DNA of 64,000 nt from Mangrovibacillus cuniculi (GCF_015482585.1 NZ_CP049742.1:2573001-2637000); one strand, 5' to 3'; shown: positions 1 through 7,946, counted from the stretch's first letter. Translations and numbers: made by a program. Notes: generated from the letters alone by a model not told the origin.

Positions 1-114
1 GGATGTACTACTAGAGTTATTATCAAAGGTTTGTGTAGTTCCCGTTCCAGTCGTACAAGCTGTTAAGAATAATGTACTTAAAATAGAACCAATGACAAGT
101 TTTTGTTTAAACAA
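1..114 (-). CDS. Lipoprotein N-terminus, probable DUF4247 family (partial)
   Basis: The gene runs off the left edge; only the first 38 codons are visible. It starts at a TTG preceded by AAGGTGGTG at a good distance. The product begins with MFKQK, a hydrophobic stretch and a lipobox LTAC, then a Thr/Ser-rich linker, so it is a lipoprotein anchored on the outer face of the membrane. It is the third gene of a leftward operon after the DUF4178 gene and pspA. In Bacillaceae that order commonly continues with a DUF4247 lipoprotein, a DUF350 protein and a spermidine-synthase-like protein; the DUF4247 label rests on this context only. Confidence 0.6.
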   Translation of the reverse strand, partial: MFKQKLVIGSILSTLFLTACTTGTGTTQTFDNNSSSTS

Positions 115-180
115 ATGATTTCACCACCTTTTTACATAAGAAAAGGTCATGTTGATAACCCATGACCTTATTATACACGA

Positions 181-852
181 TTATTCTTTCGTTTCTAATT
201 TCTTCCTTAAAGCAGCAAGTTCATCGTCTACACTTGATTTTCCTAATTGATTAAGTTCGTCATCAAGAGAGCGTGATGACGAACGTAAATCTTCACTAGT
301 TTCTGCTTCCGCTTCGTAACGCATTACTTTTTCTTCCATACGTTCAAAACCTTGTCTAGAACGATCTCCACCGATAGAAGACATGGCACGATTCATTTTT
401 GTACGTGTCTTAGCTGATTCTGCACGAGCTTTTAAAGAATCTTTTTTCAACTTCATTTCTTGATATTCTTGTTTCATCTCATCTAGCTTTTCACGAAGCG
501 CCTGTGCATCACGTTTTGCTCTTTCATATCCCTCACGTAGGGAATCTGCTTGGGACTGATGAGTTTGTTTGTCTTCTAGTGCGCGTCTTGCTAAATCTTC
601 ATTACCAGCTTCCAACGCTTGAAGTGCTTGCTCTTGTCTCTTTGCTACCATAGCGTCTGCATCTACTAAACGCTTTTCTAACATTTTCTCATTGGCAATT
701 TGTTGTGCAACTGCTGTCTCCGCTTCTCGTATATCTGCTTCCATTTCACGCATAAATTGATCTAACATTTTCACCGGATCTTCCGCTTTATCTAACATAG
801 AATTTAATTCTGAACCCACTACCGTTTTTACACGCTTAAAAAATTGAAACAT
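181..852 (-). CDS. pspA: PspA/IM30 family membrane-stress protein
   Basis: The 223-residue protein is almost entirely charged alpha-helical coiled coil, opening with an amphipathic helix (MFQFFKRVKTVVGSELN) and the family signature around DKAEDPVKMLDQFMREM. PspA/IM30/LiaH proteins coat damaged stretches of the inner face of the cytoplasmic membrane and form ESCRT-III-like polymers. Length is normal for the family. A good SD (AGGAGG) precedes the ATG at 852. It lies 17 bp downstream of the DUF4178 gene and upstream of a lipoprotein gene, forming an envelope-stress operon. No LiaRS-type regulator gene is adjacent, so control is not visible here. Confidence 0.93.
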   Translation of the reverse strand: MFQFFKRVKTVVGSELNSMLDKAEDPVKMLDQFMREMEADIREAETAVAQQIANEKMLEKRLVDADAMVAKRQEQALQALEAGNEDLARRALEDKQTHQSQADSLREGYERAKRDAQALREKLDEMKQEYQEMKLKKDSLKARAESAKTRTKMNRAMSSIGGDRSRQGFERMEEKVMRYEAEAETSEDLRSSSRSLDDELNQLGKSSVDDELAALRKKLETKE

Positions 853-869
853 GTCAATTCCTCCTAAGT

Positions 870-1385
870 TTAGTTTGCAGTACCTGCTAATATTTTGATT
901 TCATATGGTTCAATACCATATCCTGCACTTACCTCAATCTCACTACCCCAAATTTCTACAGATAGATAATTCTCTTCTTCCTCATCTGTATACCCTGCGT
1001 AACGACATTCCTGTCCTGTGACAGCCTGACTACGACCTTGGCCAGTAACACGAGCAACACCACGTTCATCAAAGTAATATGTTCTTCTACTATGAGTTAT
1101 CTCTTCGGGTAGTGGCTCTGTCAGCCTCAACTTTATTTTTTCATATATTCCTACTTCTAACTCATCATCTTGTTCCACGCTTAACCATTTGGTACCAGAT
1201 ACGTTTTCTAATTGATAGGCTTTCCATTCGTATCTATTTTGTCGATATGTCATTACCCCTACTACTTGATAATCCACTAGGTCGTACGTGACAATATCCC
1301 CCACTTGAATGGTATGCAACGTACGTTCTTGGATTGGATTATCTATTGCTTTATTACCACCAAATATTTTTTTGAAAATATTCAT
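870..1385 (-). CDS. DUF4178 domain protein of the pspA operon
   Basis: A 171-residue cytoplasmic-looking protein with no membrane segment, starting at an ATG after AAAGAGGTG. After a short basic N-terminus it has a beta-rich domain (TIQVGDIVTYDLVDYQVVGV, then a WKAYQLE motif) typical of DUF4178. The family has no established activity. It repeatedly occurs directly before pspA genes, as here, which suggests a role in the same membrane-stress response. First visible gene of the leftward operon; the promoter should lie in the ~140 bp between it and the divergent gene at 1525. Confidence 0.75.
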   Translation of the reverse strand: MNIFKKIFGGNKAIDNPIQERTLHTIQVGDIVTYDLVDYQVVGVMTYRQNRYEWKAYQLENVSGTKWLSVEQDDELEVGIYEKIKLRLTEPLPEEITHSRRTYYFDERGVARVTGQGRSQAVTGQECRYAGYTDEEEENYLSVEIWGSEIEVSAGYGIEPYEIKILAGTAN

Positions 1386-1524
1386 GTATTCACCTCTTTA
1401 TTGTATTACGACTACTAATACGAAACAGAACAGAAAAAGTTTCATAAATTAATAAGTAAATTATTTTCTCTTTTTCATAAGAAGCAGGTAAACTATAAGA
1501 AAAGCCATTTTGGAGGAGTTACTC

Positions 1525-1983
1525 ATGCTTTCGTTTAAAGAAAAAAGCGCCATCTTAGATACTTTCACTCAATTACAAAAAAAACCTATATCTCTTAAAC
1601 GAGTAAACTACCATTTTCCGGAGAGTGCATTTGAGAAGAAAATAGTAGTCAAACATCTTCATCCTAATGGAAATGGCTATGTGTATGTGGGAAGATTAGA
1701 AGATGCATATACATCCCAGGCAGATGATAAAGGGTATTTATCCATCCGAGATTTTTCAGAAGCTGCATTAAAAGAAGTGGTGTCAAAAACAATTACTTCT
1801 TTATCTCCGAATGCAAGTCAGGACACTACGTCCACTAAAGAAGCTGTCACATTTACGTCTTCAACAGGAGAAAAACTAAGATTAATATTCGAACACGACC
1901 TGTGGAATGTCTACGCAGATGATGTCTTAGAAATGGCTTTTGAAACGCGGGAAGAGGCAATGGAATATCTAGAAGAACAATAA
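1525..1983 (+). CDS. Conserved-looking protein of unknown function (152 aa)
   Basis: I do not recognise this family. The ATG at 1525 is chosen over the in-frame TTG at 1510 because the TTG lies inside the SD (TGGAGGAG), six bases before the ATG. The protein is soluble, 152 residues, with a basic N-terminal half (LKRVNYHFPESAFEKKIVVKHL), a glycine-rich turn (NGNGYVYVGRLED) and a second alpha/beta segment ending in EEAMEYLEEQ. It is a single-gene unit, divergent from the pspA operon and followed by a terminator. Codon use resembles neighbouring genes. Confidence 0.7.
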   Translation: MLSFKEKSAILDTFTQLQKKPISLKRVNYHFPESAFEKKIVVKHLHPNGNGYVYVGRLEDAYTSQADDKGYLSIRDFSEAALKEVVSKTITSLSPNASQDTTSTKEAVTFTSSTGEKLRLIFEHDLWNVYADDVLEMAFETREEAMEYLEEQ

Positions 1984-1988
1984 TGTAT

Positions 1989-2031
1989 AAGGCTGAGAAG
2001 AGACTGTTATCGTCCTTTCTTAGCCTTTTTT
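1989..2031 (+). terminator. Intrinsic terminator after the 152-aa gene
   Basis: AAGGCTGAGAA pairs with TTCTTAGCCTT across a loop and is followed by a run of six T. Confidence 0.75.
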
Positions 2032-2126
2032 ATGTATTAAAAGATAAAAAAAAGGCACGCATAGGACAAAATTTCCTCGTCATATATGTTAAGTGGTTGA
2101 AAGAATAGGCGAGAGGAGTATTTCCC

Positions 2127-2345
2127 ATGAATGAACATACACCAAAGCTAGTCAGTAACATCGATCCCTATGTTTATCAAACTTTAGCCAGCATAGTTGG
2201 TAGCGAAGTCGTCATCCAAACGACAAAAGGTACAGTCTCCGGCATGTTAAAAGGTGCTTTTCCAGACCACGCGATTGTAGACTCCCACGGTGGTTCCTTC
2301 TTTATTCGAATTGAGCAAATCGTATGGATTTTACCAAAAGGATAA
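2127..2345 (+). CDS. YuzF-like DUF2642 protein
   Basis: This 72-residue protein matches the YuzF/DUF2642 pattern: an N-terminal leader (PKLVSNIDPYVYQTLASIVG) followed by a small beta-barrel-like domain (VVIQTTKGTVSGMLKGAFPDHAIV ending in IRIEQIVWILP) resembling an Sm-like fold. Function of the family is not established; members are common in spore formers and some are coat-associated. SD GAGAGGAG precedes the ATG. It ends 12 bp before the Mn catalase gene, so the two are almost certainly cotranscribed. Confidence 0.8.
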   Translation: MNEHTPKLVSNIDPYVYQTLASIVGSEVVIQTTKGTVSGMLKGAFPDHAIVDSHGGSFFIRIEQIVWILPKG

Positions 2346-2357
2346 GGAGGACAACTG

Positions 2358-3254
2358 ATGTTTACACGATTAGATCGTTTGTTAATTGAATTACCTATCC
2401 CAGAGCACGGTGATGCAAATGCTGCTGCTGCAGTACAAGAACTACTAGGTGGTAAATTTGGTGAGATGTCTACCTTAAACAACTATATGTATCAATCATT
2501 TAACTTCCGTCATAAGAGTAAACTGCGTCCTTTCTATGACCTCGTCGCAAGTATTACTGCTGAGGAATTTGGCCACGTAGAGTTAGTTTCTAATACAATC
2601 AATCTTCTTTCTGTTGGCAATACATTTAATGTCGGGGATCCAAATATCCCTCAATTAGGACTAGGAAAAGACATGCGTAACACACACCATTTTATCGCTT
2701 CAGCACAAGCATCTTTAGCAGCTGATTCAATGGGAAGACCATGGACTGGTGATAACGTATTCACTAGTGGAAATCTTGTTTTAGATTTACTTCATAATTT
2801 CTTCTTAGAATGTGGTGCAAGAACACATAAAATGCGTGTATATGAAATGACAGATCACGAGACTGCTCGTGAAATGATTGGATACTTACTTGTTCGTGGT
2901 GGAGTACACGTTGTTGCCTATGCTAGAGCAATCGAAATGGCCACTGGTGTTGATGTAACGAAGCTGATACCAATTCCAGATGTCAGTAACCGTAAGTTCG
3001 ATGTAGCTAGAAAGTATGAGGATCAAGGTCTAGGAAATGTATTATACACTTGGAGTGTTAACGGGGATTATAAAGAGATCTCTAAGATTTGGAAAGGAGT
3101 TCATCCTGAGTCTGGCGAACGTCTCATCGTACAAGAAGGATATCCAAAAGGAGGACCAATTCCTGATCTGGATAACTTACCTGAGGAGTTTGCTCCAGGT
3201 ATAGATCGGGATGATTATGCTCGAATTGCTAAACGTTTAATGGAAAACTTGTAA
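2358..3254 (+). CDS. Manganese catalase
   Basis: Non-heme catalase disproportionating hydrogen peroxide with a di-manganese centre. The 298-residue ferritin-like helical bundle shows all five expected ligands: E36 (GKFGEMS), E70 and H73 (AEEFGH), E151 (FFLECGAR) and H184 (RGGVHV), with spacings like those of the Thermus enzyme. SD AAGGAGG lies before the ATG. The yuzF-like gene is 12 bp upstream and the rhodopsin gene 69 bp downstream on the same strand with no clear terminator between, so read-through into the rhodopsin is likely. A separate heme catalase is encoded at 18580, making this enzyme partly redundant. Confidence 0.95.
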   Translation: MFTRLDRLLIELPIPEHGDANAAAAVQELLGGKFGEMSTLNNYMYQSFNFRHKSKLRPFYDLVASITAEEFGHVELVSNTINLLSVGNTFNVGDPNIPQLGLGKDMRNTHHFIASAQASLAADSMGRPWTGDNVFTSGNLVLDLLHNFFLECGARTHKMRVYEMTDHETAREMIGYLLVRGGVHVVAYARAIEMATGVDVTKLIPIPDVSNRKFDVARKYEDQGLGNVLYTWSVNGDYKEISKIWKGVHPESGERLIVQEGYPKGGPIPDLDNLPEEFAPGIDRDDYARIAKRLMENL

Positions 3255-3291
3255 ATTAGACGATTACAGATCATCTTTTATGACTATACTA

Positions 3292-3323
3292 GGTCCCATC
3301 CCGTAAAAGGAGGGACCATTTTC
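3292..3323 (+). promoter_or_regulatory. SD-sequestering hairpin before the rhodopsin gene
   Basis: GGTCCC (3292-3297), a bulged A, then TCC (3299-3301) can pair with GGAGGGACC (3309-3317) around a 7-nt loop. The 3' arm contains the whole Shine-Dalgarno (AGGAGG) for the ATG at 3324. A possible -10 box, TATACT, lies at 3285-3290; a start about 7 nt downstream would fall inside the left arm. A terminator reading is weak because only ATTTTC follows. Confidence 0.65.
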
Positions 3324-4016
3324 ATGCCTACATTTATTCAATCTACACATGTAGTATATGCTTTTTTTATGATTGCTGGATTTCTATATTTTTGGTGGTT
3401 AAGTAGAAAACCAAAAGGTATTCCTCGAATCGAGTATTTGATCGCAATGTTTATCCCGGTTTGGTCTGGAACTATGTATTTAACTATTGCTTATGACATT
3501 GGTGTAATTGAGCTTGGAGGTACTCCCGTCTTTTTCGGTAGATATTTGGACTGGCTTATTACCACCCCGTTGTTACTAGTTGCCTTAGCATTAACAGCCA
3601 TGTTTAGAGAAAAGAAGAAAGACTTCACTATTCTAATTGCGCTAGTGATTGCGGATATTGTCATGATTCTAACTGGTATGGTTGCGGATATCGCAGTTAC
3701 TTCTTCCAAATGGATTTGGTATAGTATCGGTGTTATTGCATTAATCTGCATTTTCTATTTCGTCTTTGGGCCATTAAACAAAATTGCCAAGCGTGGTGGA
3801 CCTGACCTTCACAAACATTATCGAATTTGCGCTTTGTATTTATCTTTTTTTTGGATTGCATATCCCGTGTTTTGGGCATTAAGCCCATCTGGTACAGGTG
3901 CAGCATCATTGTCTTCTAGTGTCATTGCATTTATTGTTCTACCTATTTTCTCTAAAGTAGGATTCAGTATTTTAGATATTACCGGACTTCGCAAGCTATC
4001 TGCTAGGGAACAATAA
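3324..4016 (+). CDS. Xenorhodopsin (predicted inward proton pump)
   Basis: A 230-residue seven-helix microbial rhodopsin. Helix C reads [15 protein letters not shown], giving R73, D76, T80 and A87 at the positions of bacteriorhodopsin R82, D85, T89 and D96, a D-T-A motif without a cytoplasmic proton donor. The retinal Schiff-base lysine is K211 in FSKVGF. Four residues before it, where bacteriorhodopsin has D212, stands P207, the hallmark of xenorhodopsins such as Anabaena sensory rhodopsin and NsXeR. D218 lies seven residues after the lysine, like the proton-accepting aspartate of NsXeR. Known xenorhodopsins pump protons inward or signal. No brp/blh retinal-forming gene is in the window. The SD is inside a hairpin, and the last 21 bp overlap the convergent msrAB gene. 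Confidence 0.93.
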   Translation: MPTFIQSTHVVYAFFMIAGFLYFWWLSRKPKGIPRIEYLIAMFIPVWSGTMYLTIAYDIGVIELGGTPVFFGRYLDWLITTPLLLVALALTAMFREKKKDFTILIALVIADIVMILTGMVADIAVTSSKWIWYSIGVIALICIFYFVFGPLNKIAKRGGPDLHKHYRICALYLSFFWIAYPVFWALSPSGTGAASLSSSVIAFIVLPIFSKVGFSILDITGLRKLSAREQ

Positions 4017-4940
4017 TGCAAAATCACCATATCCCTCTTCATCTAATTTTTGAAGAGGGATAAATCTTAATGCTGCAGAGTTAATACAATACCTCTTCCC
4101 AGTAGGTTTAGGACCATCATCAAATACATGGCCTAAATGAGAGTCTGCCTCTTTACTCTTCACTTCTATCCTTGTATTTCTATAAGAGAGATCATATTCT
4201 TCTGTCACCATGCCGTATGCAATTGGTTTTTTAAAGGATGGCCATCCACAACCACTATCATATTGGTCTTTCGTTGAAAATAAAGGTTCACCAGAAATTA
4301 TGTCTACGTATATCCCTTCTTCTTTTTGATCCCAATATGCATTTTCAAAAGGCTGCTCCGTTGCTCCTTCTTGTGTCACTGCGTATTGAATAGGAGTAAG
4401 CTTCTTCTTAAGTTCTTCCTTATCTCGTGGCCAATTCTTCTTTAAGAATGCTTCTCTCCCTGATCCTTTTAAATATAGGGCATATCGAAAGGCATTTTTT
4501 TGATAAAAATTCTGATGAAACTCCTCTGCTGGATAGAAATCTTCCGCTTTATGAATCGTTACGACAATAGGTTTACCAAAAATCCTACTTTGTTCTAAAT
4601 TTTGTTTTGACTCGATAGCCGCTTCTTTTTGTGATGTAGTGTAATAATATATAACAGGCCTGTACATTCTCCCTCTGTCGGAAAATTGTCCACCATTATC
4701 AGTTGGGTCAATATTTTTCCAATAATGGTCTAATAACTGTTGATAAGATATTTGTGATTCATCATATTCCATTTGTACAACTTCTATATGATCTGTCTCA
4801 CCTGCTTTCACAGCACCATAACTAGCTGTGTCTTCACTCCCACCTGTATATCCAGAAGTAACAGACTTGACACCAGGGAGCTGATCGAACGGCTTTACCA
4901 TACACCAAAAACATCCACCACCAAACATCGCTAATTCCAT
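3996..4940 (-). CDS. msrAB: Bifunctional methionine sulfoxide reductase MsrA-MsrB
   Basis: Repairs both S and R methionine sulfoxide in oxidised proteins. The 314-residue fusion has MsrA first (GGGCFWC, catalytic C10) and MsrB from about residue 175, with the catalytic C285 in [11 protein letters not shown] and the CGWPSF motif. The CxxC zinc pairs of many MsrB proteins are absent, so this is the zinc-free type. It is transcribed toward the rhodopsin gene and its final codons overlap that gene's end by 21 bp; no terminator separates the convergent pair, so antisense transcription through the rhodopsin 3' end is possible. Confidence 0.95.
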   Translation of the reverse strand: MELAMFGGGCFWCMVKPFDQLPGVKSVTSGYTGGSEDTASYGAVKAGETDHIEVVQMEYDESQISYQQLLDHYWKNIDPTDNGGQFSDRGRMYRPVIYYYTTSQKEAAIESKQNLEQSRIFGKPIVVTIHKAEDFYPAEEFHQNFYQKNAFRYALYLKGSGREAFLKKNWPRDKEELKKKLTPIQYAVTQEGATEQPFENAYWDQKEEGIYVDIISGEPLFSTKDQYDSGCGWPSFKKPIAYGMVTEEYDLSYRNTRIEVKSKEADSHLGHVFDDGPKPTGKRYCINSAALRFIPLQKLDEEGYGDFALLFPSR

Positions 4941-5038
4941 AATTCCCTACTCCCTCCATCTTTTATCTGTTTTATCTTTTTCCTTCTAAGGCAACCTATG
5001 TATGTTGTCTTCATTATGAATTAAAGGAGGAAAAGAAT

Positions 5039-5665
5039 ATGAACTTAAATCCAATGAACCAACAACAACAACCTACTGCTGGTGGAATGCCATCCAATCA
5101 AAATCACGGTGGTCATGAGTTATTTGACGCACATGAAACTATTGCTGGCATAATAAACGTTTTAGATCAATTTCAGTTATTTGAACAGCACATTCAAGAT
5201 CCTGAGTTAAAGCAAATTTGCCAAAGACAACATCAATATACACTTCAAGTTTACAATACCATGGTAAATGCGTTTAGATCAGGTCAAAAGCCATCTATTC
5301 CTACAACTACGTACGAGATGGGTGCACAGGATTGGTCACAAGTTCAGTATGGCATTCAACCTACTCAACCAAAAAAACCAAACCAATCTGTTCAAGACAT
5401 CAGTGATAACGGAGTCTCTGCTTACATGTTAGGTTTAATGAAAACTACCTCTTCCCTACTAAGCATGACAGCATTAGAGATGACTAACCCAACATTGCGT
5501 CGAATCTTAGCTGATAGCGTTCCTAACTTTATTGAGATGTCTTATGAAATTTTCCTATATCAAAACAAACACAAGTATTACCAAGCACCACAACTTCAAC
5601 CACAAGATGCTCAAACGATGATCAACAGTTACGTGCCAGTGCAAGGAAACGGTACTATTCATTAA
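5039..5665 (+). CDS. CotF-like spore coat protein
   Basis: The 208-residue protein begins with a Gln/Asn-rich low-complexity segment and then carries the CotF-type helical domain: HELFDAHETIAGIINVLDQF, QHQYTLQVYNTMVNAF, and near the C-terminus TLRRILADSVPNFIEMSYEIFLYQNKHKYY. Such proteins are structural components of the spore coat, which indicates an endospore former. SD AAAGGAGG precedes the ATG. It stands alone, divergent from msrAB. The compartment-specific sigma factor cannot be read with confidence from the ~100 bp upstream. Confidence 0.85.
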   Translation: MNLNPMNQQQQPTAGGMPSNQNHGGHELFDAHETIAGIINVLDQFQLFEQHIQDPELKQICQRQHQYTLQVYNTMVNAFRSGQKPSIPTTTYEMGAQDWSQVQYGIQPTQPKKPNQSVQDISDNGVSAYMLGLMKTTSSLLSMTALEMTNPTLRRILADSVPNFIEMSYEIFLYQNKHKYYQAPQLQPQDAQTMINSYVPVQGNGTIH

Positions 5666-5776
5666 TTAGAACATTTTGTAACACATGCTTAGACATGTTA
5701 ATAGATCTCTTTCGTTGTGTATACAAAAGTTTAGTAAATAGGTGCAGAGAAAATCCTTACAAACCCATGATAAGTA

Positions 5777-5874
5777 GGGATTAAAACGAAAGGGGGCGAC
5801 TCCTGCGGAAAAGGTGGCTCAGATGCCCGCCCCGCGGAAAGCGTCCCCATGTAGCGGTAATCCCTTTGCAGTCA
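5777..5874 (-). repeat. Interspersed GC-rich repeat, short copy
   Basis: About 98 bp whose reverse complement matches the two ends of the longer element at 7582-7850 (GTGACTGCA, GGGATT, GGGGACGCTTTCC, CGGGGCGGG, then AGGAGTCGCCCCCTTTCG) but lacks roughly 170 bp of interior. Much richer in G+C than its surroundings. Confidence 0.8.
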
Positions 5875-5936
5875 CTAGAGATGTTTGTTCCTAATCTTCA
5901 TTTGTTTTATTCCCCGGAAAATAATGTCGTATTTCC

Positions 5937-5983
5937 CACACAATTTGTCGATGTTTCACATGGAACATTCGACAAATTGTGTG
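5937..5983. promoter_or_regulatory. 47-bp palindrome upstream of the DHA2 exporter
   Basis: CACACAATTTGTCGA (5937-5951) is repeated inverted as TCGACAAATTGTGTG (5969-5983), and the bases between also pair (TGTT with AACA), so the palindrome is nearly continuous. TATAGT at 5985-5990 could be a -10 box. It looks like a TetR/MarR-type operator or a very stable leader hairpin. Confidence 0.6.
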
Positions 5984-6024
5984 ATATAGTGAACATAGTT
6001 TGCAATTTTTTGGAGGAAATACTC

Positions 6025-7383
6025 ATGGACGATCAATTATATAGACAAAGAACGATGATGTTTTTAGCATTATGCGTTTGGCTTGTCGTGATGAATACAA
6101 CAATGTTTAACGTTGCTTTACCTACTATTATGAACGATTTTACACTTTTACCTTCCCAAGGCGCATGGATTGTTTCTGGATATTCTATTGTCCTAGCTAT
6201 TGCGACAATTACGTATACAAGATTGTCGGACTTTGTTCCAATTCGCCGATTAATGGTAATTGGAATTTGCCTTTTTGCTGTGGCTTCTTTAGTTGGACTT
6301 TTTTCAAATAGTTTTGCGACTCTTTTATTAGCTAGATTATTTCAAGCAATGGGAGCAGCCGCTATCCCAGGATTATCTATGGTTTATGCCAGTAGATTTA
6401 TTGGTCCCGCAAAGCGTGGACATGCTGTATCCTATATCGCATCCGCTACCTCATTAGGGTTTGGCTTAGGTCCTGTTGTAGGTGGAGCCGTTACCGAGTA
6501 CATCCATTGGAGTGGTCTTTTTGTTATTACACTCTTTGTCCTTTTATTTATACCTATTATAGTGAAGAGACTACCTACTGAAAAAAGTAGAAAAGTTCGG
6601 TTTGATTATATTGGTGGAGTATTAACCGGTACTGGAGTAACATCATTTTTACTTTTTATCTCTATGAATGACTGGTGGTTATTAGCAATAGCATTGGTAT
6701 TATTCAGTGCAGTCTGGTTTAGGATTCATCAGACAGATGAGCCATTTATTCGACCTGAACTGTTACGAATGAGTGGATATCGATATATTCTTTATATGAG
6801 TTTTATTGGATTTACTACTCACTTTGCATTATTAATTGCAATGCCTTTAATGTTACAGTTTGTCTTTAATCAAGCACCATCTTCCGTAGGCTTAATTATC
6901 TTCCCAGGTGCTATGGTTTCTGCATTAGCTGCCGGGTTTGTTGGTCGTATGATTGGAAAGTTTGGTAACGTGTATGTCATGTTAATTGCAAATGCTTGTT
7001 TATGGGTGTCAGCAATAATGTTCTATTTCCTTTCTCCTATACATGAATCATTTATTGCACTTAGTTACATGTTAACTAGCTTCGGGTTTGCCAGCCTTTC
7101 TTCTAGTTCAACTAATGAGGTATCCATGATCCTATCCCCTGAACAAGTTGCATCAGCTATTGGATTAAAGCAACTAACTCAATTTGTGGGAAGTGCTTCA
7201 GGTGCTGTGCTTGGTGCCTTATTAATTGAATTAGGTGGCGCTGGTTATCCAGTGTCTGCTTTCCAGATGACATACGTTGCTTTAATTGGTATTACGACGT
7301 TATCCATTATCTTATTGTTCAGTTATGCTAGGTGGAAAAGGATTTGGTTATCATCACGTGAGTCTGTATCAAAAGTTAGTTAG
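6025..7383 (+). CDS. MFS multidrug-type exporter (DHA2-like)
   Basis: A 452-residue polytopic membrane protein of the major facilitator superfamily. The N-terminus has the conserved pattern MNTTMFNVALPTIMNDF, then SQGAWIVSGYSI and a TRLSDFVPIRRLM loop, as in proton-coupled drug/H+ antiporters of the DHA2 group; substrate unknown. The ATG at 6025 is chosen because TGGAGGAAATACTC precedes it. An in-frame open extension back to 5866 runs through the GC-rich repeat and palindrome and is not coding. The large palindrome before it is the likely control site, yet no regulator gene is adjacent, so the repressor would act in trans. Confidence 0.88.
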   Translation: MDDQLYRQRTMMFLALCVWLVVMNTTMFNVALPTIMNDFTLLPSQGAWIVSGYSIVLAIATITYTRLSDFVPIRRLMVIGICLFAVASLVGLFSNSFATLLLARLFQAMGAAAIPGLSMVYASRFIGPAKRGHAVSYIASATSLGFGLGPVVGGAVTEYIHWSGLFVITLFVLLFIPIIVKRLPTEKSRKVRFDYIGGVLTGTGVTSFLLFISMNDWWLLAIALVLFSAVWFRIHQTDEPFIRPELLRMSGYRYILYMSFIGFTTHFALLIAMPLMLQFVFNQAPSSVGLIIFPGAMVSALAAGFVGRMIGKFGNVYVMLIANACLWVSAIMFYFLSPIHESFIALSYMLTSFGFASLSSSSTNEVSMILSPEQVASAIGLKQLTQFVGSASGAVLGALLIELGGAGYPVSAFQMTYVALIGITTLSIILLFSYARWKRIWLSSRESVSKVS

Positions 7384-7452
7384 TCTTCTATTTATTTGTT
7401 TGATTTTCGTTTTCGCAGGGAAGTATATTTAGTAATTAGGGAGGGATTTCTG

Positions 7453-7557
7453 TTGAAAAAGTTTATCCGATTACTTATAAAATATGCTCCTATTATCTAT
7501 CCAATTGCGAAGAAGTATTGGGACAAGCGTTCCAAGAAAGGTACTTTAAGACGATAA
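7453..7557 (+). CDS. Small basic protein (34 aa), unknown
   Basis: A short reading frame starting at TTG, with GGGAGGGA correctly placed upstream. The product, MKKFIRLLIKYAPIIYP followed by IAKKYWDKRSKKGTLRR, has one short hydrophobic segment and a strongly basic tail, like a small membrane-associated peptide. It follows the exporter by 69 bp and ends just before the interspersed repeat. I do not recognise it; the SD and sensible composition are the only support. Confidence 0.5.
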   Translation: MKKFIRLLIKYAPIIYPIAKKYWDKRSKKGTLRR

Positions 7558-7581
7558 AAAAAGGCTGAGACAAAAACTGAA

Positions 7582-7850
7582 AGTGACTGCACTGGGATTT
7601 CCGCTGCAGGGGGACGCTTTCCACGGGGCGGGTTGCTGTATCGAAAAGCGTAAGGCTCGCGTTTAGATGCGGTAGCAAACTTGGAGGGACCGAGGAGGCA
7701 GCTCTTCAGCCACCACAGGGCCATCTGAGTTTGTCGAGCATCTGCGAACCTGGAGCTAGACATGCCTCCTCGTCGCGATAGTTCGCGCTCCTGTGGGGTC
7801 TCAGTAACCCGCCTTTCCCGTAGGAGTCGCCCCCTTCCGCTCCAATCCCA
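7582..7850 (+). repeat. Interspersed GC-rich repeat, long copy
   Basis: About 269 bp of GC-rich DNA whose ends match the short copy at 5777-5874 in opposite orientation. The interior contains an inverted pair GAGGAGGCA and TGCCTCCTC. It has no convincing reading frame and lies between the 34-aa gene and the glutathione peroxidase terminator. It resembles the multicopy intergenic repeats of Bacillaceae genomes. Confidence 0.75.
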
Positions 7851-7906
7851 AAGATATATTCTTTAAAAACACTAACTCTGCAGTATTATTAACTCAAATA
7901 CCACGC

Positions 7907-7946
7907 AAAAAAGGTACATTCGTTTTTTCGAAATGTACCTTTTTGA
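7907..7946 (-). terminator. Terminator of the glutathione peroxidase gene
   Basis: AAAAAGGTACATT pairs with AATGTACCTTTTT; T run on both strands. Confidence 0.85.

Noticed and set aside
3292-3323. Intrinsic terminator after the Mn catalase gene
   Set aside because: Only ATTTTC follows the stem and the 3' arm is the rhodopsin SD, so translational control is the better reading.
5866-6024. N-terminal extension of the DHA2 exporter
   Set aside because: It covers the interspersed repeat and the palindrome; a strong SD sits before the ATG at 6025.
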